IMG/VR virus record: IMGVR_UViG_3300031957_001582
Location: 1 to 21,397 of that record
Direction: 5' to 3' (one strand)
Length of the DNA: 21,397 bases
From: a virus
Shown here: piece after piece, positions 19,829-21,397 of the stretch
Layout: each line of letters starts with the position of its first letter
How positions within the stretch are numbered: position 1 is the stretch's first letter
The notes under the pieces: model-generated
The model's input: only the letters and a program-made list of their open reading frames with translations
Databases searched by the model: none
Told to the model about the DNA's origin: nothing
Program-made: the position numbers and the translations under genes

Positions 19829-19970
19829 GTTTAGACCTCAGATATTTTTAAGCATATTAGTTTTAGGTGCATTAGCAGTTATAGGCTTGATGGAAGGTGT
19901 GCCGGAAGTAAGTACAGGAACCATTGGAGGCATTATAGCCTTGGGTATGAAAATACTAGAGGATGAATAA
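19821..19970 (+). CDS. Small membrane protein with two hydrophobic segments
   Basis: 49 residues, ATG 19821 to TAA 19970, preceded by AGGAG at eight bases. Segment IFLSILVLGALAVIGLM (8-24) spans a membrane; GTIGGIIALGMKIL (33-46) is a shorter second one; both ends are polar. Topology and size fit a holin-like or other phage membrane peptide, but location among replication genes rather than a lysis cassette weakens a holin call. It overlaps the nuclease by eight bases and the next gene by one (TAATG). Confidence 0.75.
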   Translation: MGKFRPQIFLSILVLGALAVIGLMEGVPEVSTGTIGGIIALGMKILEDE

Positions 19971-20254
19971 TGGAAAGACCTTTAACACTAAATGAATCTA
20001 TTATAAGAGATAACCCTGACATTGAAATAATGTTGGCTGACGGCTTTGAAGAAGCATTTATAGGCATTGGGTACCAATTTAACAAAACAGTCGCTGTATA
20101 CGACAAAGAGAGGTGCTTACAAGTGTTAATGGACAGAGATGGTATGACTGACGATGAAGCTATAGAATACTTTGACTACAATGTGACCGGTGCTTACGTA
20201 GGTCCACTCACACCAATATTTATGGACAATGTTCAAATACATTCTAAAAATTAA
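19970..20254 (+). CDS. Conserved phage protein of unknown function
   Basis: 94 residues. DGFEEAFIGIGYQFNKTVAVYD followed by LMDRDGMTDDEAIEYFDYNV and GAYVGPLTPIF is a pattern I recognise from small proteins of many unrelated phages, without an assigned function. Acidic, alpha/beta by eye. It starts in a TAATG overlap with the membrane protein, so the two are translated together. Confidence 0.8.
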   Translation: MERPLTLNESIIRDNPDIEIMLADGFEEAFIGIGYQFNKTVAVYDKERCLQVLMDRDGMTDDEAIEYFDYNVTGAYVGPLTPIFMDNVQIHSKN

Positions 20255-20340
20255 TTATTCTAAATTCATCTAATTTATATTGTCCATGTTGTTAATTCAC
20301 ACATTCTTAAAAAAAATTCTAATTGTCCAAGGAGGATAAA

Positions 20341-20724
20341 ATGCATAGTAGTGTATGGAAAAACTGGGAGAGAAAGTGGGCAGAGTTCCTTGGTGGGGAC
20401 AAAGTAAATGCCAAAAGAATACCTGTAACCGGAAGACACTCAGGTGATGTACCTGACGTTGAAACTATTAAGTTCGCAGTAGAAGTTAAAGCTGGTAAGG
20501 TGGTTAGTTCTAGGACATTAAAAGCTGTAGAGCAAGCACGAAAGGCTGCAATTGCTACCAGAAAGATACCTATAGTTGCACAGACTCATAAGAAAAACGA
20601 TAAGACTGCAATTCATTTAGTAACTATGGAACTAGATGTGTTTTTAGAATTGACTAAACATATTAGAGCAGAAGAAAAACGTATAAGAGCAGGCATGGAA
20701 GACGTTCACAAATTATCTATTTAG
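20341..20724 (+). CDS. PD-(D/E)XK / Holliday-junction-resolvase-like nuclease
   Basis: 127 residues from ATG 20341, which lies five bases after AAGGAGG; a TTG further upstream would overlap that site and is rejected. WERKWAEFLGG (helix with E10), GDVPDVE (D36/D39) and FAVEVKAG (E48-x-K50) give the catalytic series, with a following basic helix (LKAVEQARKAA). It likely resolves branched DNA or trims recombination intermediates. Its end overlaps the tail of a minus-strand gene by eight bases, with no terminator between. Confidence 0.7.
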   Translation: MHSSVWKNWERKWAEFLGGDKVNAKRIPVTGRHSGDVPDVETIKFAVEVKAGKVVSSRTLKAVEQARKAAIATRKIPIVAQTHKKNDKTAIHLVTMELDVFLELTKHIRAEEKRIRAGMEDVHKLSI

Positions 20725-20869
20725 AATTCTTTTGCCAAGAACTGTTTGTTCTATGATAGTTTCTGTGTAATTGTTTTTTATTGCACTTTAAACATTTAAC
20801 TGTAAATTCATCACCTACAGACTTGCTTGGTTCAGGTAGTTTGTATAAATGGATACAATCTTTTTTCAC
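20717..20869 (-). CDS. Small Cys/His protein, zinc-ribbon candidate
   Basis: 50 residues from GTG 20869 to TAG 20717, starting in a GTGA overlap with the upstream small gene. CIH near residue 5-7 and CLKC at 26-29, then H36 and H39, could form one zinc site. Basic C-terminus (KKQLHRNYHRTNSSWQKNSK). Operon position behind another zinc-ribbon gene and convergent contact with the nuclease gene support a real gene. Function unknown. Confidence 0.6.
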   Translation of the reverse strand: MKKDCIHLYKLPEPSKSVGDEFTVKCLKCNKKQLHRNYHRTNSSWQKNSK

Positions 20870-21024
20870 ATTCTAAAATCGAATTGATAAACTTTTTTTC
20901 TGTCTTCGCTTCTCTCTTTACATTGAGGGCATATTGCTTTTTTTTGTTCTTCGTAACTGTTAAGAAAGTCAAAGGATTTAACTTGACAGTCATTATTGTT
21001 GCAAATGTATTCGTACAATGGCAT
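20866..21024 (-). CDS. FmdB-like small zinc-ribbon protein
   Basis: 52 residues from ATG 21024 to TGA 20866. The opening MPLYEYIC is the hallmark start of FmdB-type zinc ribbons (MPxYEYxC), followed by C13 and CPQC at 32-35, giving two cysteine pairs. It starts in a TAATG overlap with the structural gene upstream, and its stop overlaps the next start. Role in phages unknown; possible DNA, RNA or protein binding. Confidence 0.7.
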   Translation of the reverse strand: MPLYEYICNNNDCQVKSFDFLNSYEEQKKAICPQCKERSEDRKKVYQFDFRM

Positions 21025-21397
21025 TAGTCTGGCTTTCTTGCTACTTCACCCATTAACACTTCAATGTTCCCAGAAACATCCCAATTTGCACTTAAAACTG
21101 TGGAAGATATAGTTAACGCTTTTGTAATCAAGCTACTATCCCCTGCTATTCGTGAAAAAGATAGCTCCAATTCGCCGACATCTAAGCCTTTGAACGTACA
21201 TGCACCCCCACTTGAAACAATGTTAGTAAGGTTAAGTTCGTTAACATAAACCTTAGAGGAAGTAATGCTGTCTAAGGGTGCGATATGCAATCTGTCATAT
21301 AAACCTCCAGAAGTCTGCAATAAATCAGCCATGTAGTTGCCCCCACTAATTCGTAAGTTAGGTATTGTAGAAGTTGCAGCCTGATAGATAGATAAAC
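21024..21397 (-). CDS. Structural-type phage protein, N-terminus outside window
   Basis: The minus frame is open from the right edge to TAA at 21024. A Met at 21332 is internal: the preceding codons (LSIYQAATSTIPNLRISGGNY) continue without a stop, so the start lies beyond 21397. The visible part is rich in Ser, Thr, Asn and short hydrophobic alternations (SKVYVNELNLTNIVSSGG, then LDVGELELSFSRIAG), which suggests stacked beta-strands as in tail fibre or baseplate proteins. It heads a minus-strand group with two zinc-ribbon genes. Confidence 0.7.
   Translation of the reverse strand, partial: LSIYQAATSTIPNLRISGGNYMADLLQTSGGLYDRLHIAPLDSITSSKVYVNELNLTNIVSSGGACTFKGLDVGELELSFSRIAGDSSLITKALTISSTVLSANWDVSGNIEVLMGEVARKPD

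Overview
The window is part of the genome of a low-GC, tailed double-stranded DNA phage. It encodes a large terminase, a portal protein and a probable small terminase. It also has a DnaC-type helicase loader, an orphan DNA methyltransferase, several nucleases, and many tiny tightly packed genes with strong AAGGAGG ribosome binding sites. The composition and gene types resemble phages of marine or freshwater bacteria, but the host cannot be fixed from this window. No integrase, DNA polymerase, RNA polymerase or tRNA gene was seen.

Layout. (1) 1-8215, minus strand: the packaging and head module, read leftward: terS-like gene (7703-8215), a 410-base non-coding gap with a striking CCA-rich tract, terL (5883-7292), portal (3958-5883), two virion-associated genes (3044-3958 and 2714-3043), and a very long protein gene (2711 leftward, cut by the window edge) that has no stop codon in at least 903 codons. 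These genes are joined by TAATG overlaps or adjacent stop/start codons. (2) 8216-9152: the divergent control region. A consensus-like promoter at 8289-8316 faces right into about 0.8 kb with no gene but many stem-loops, probably a large structured non-coding RNA comparable in size and setting to the giant phage RNAs GOLLD and ROOL. (3) 9153-15163, plus strand: an array of small, mostly unknown genes. Fifteen copies of one boundary element separate them: a GC-rich hairpin of changing sequence, then the near-invariant ATCGTYTTAGTAATAA, then a strong Shine-Dalgarno site. Stop codons often sit inside the hairpin loop. The array includes a GHKL-family ATPase, three small Cys-rich zinc-ribbon candidates and a pair of diverged paralogues. 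(4) 15163-20724, plus strand: the replication and recombination module, with an OB-fold/SSB-like protein, an excisionase-type HTH protein, a three-hairpin non-coding stretch, a winged-helix replication initiator candidate carrying four iterons inside its gene (a lambda-O-like arrangement and probable origin), a DnaC-like loader, a beta-class adenine/cytosine-N4 methyltransferase, three PD-(D/E)XK-type nucleases and a small two-helix membrane protein. (5) 20717-21397, minus strand: two tiny zinc-ribbon candidates downstream of a structural-looking gene that enters from the right edge.

How it works together: right-going transcription from the central control region would produce the large RNA, then the small accessory genes, then the replication genes. 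Replication probably starts at the iterons and borrows the host replisome through the DnaC-like loader. The left-going operon packages DNA and builds heads. The least explained features are the large RNA and the 15-copy hairpin-plus-motif array that begins exactly at its 3' end.
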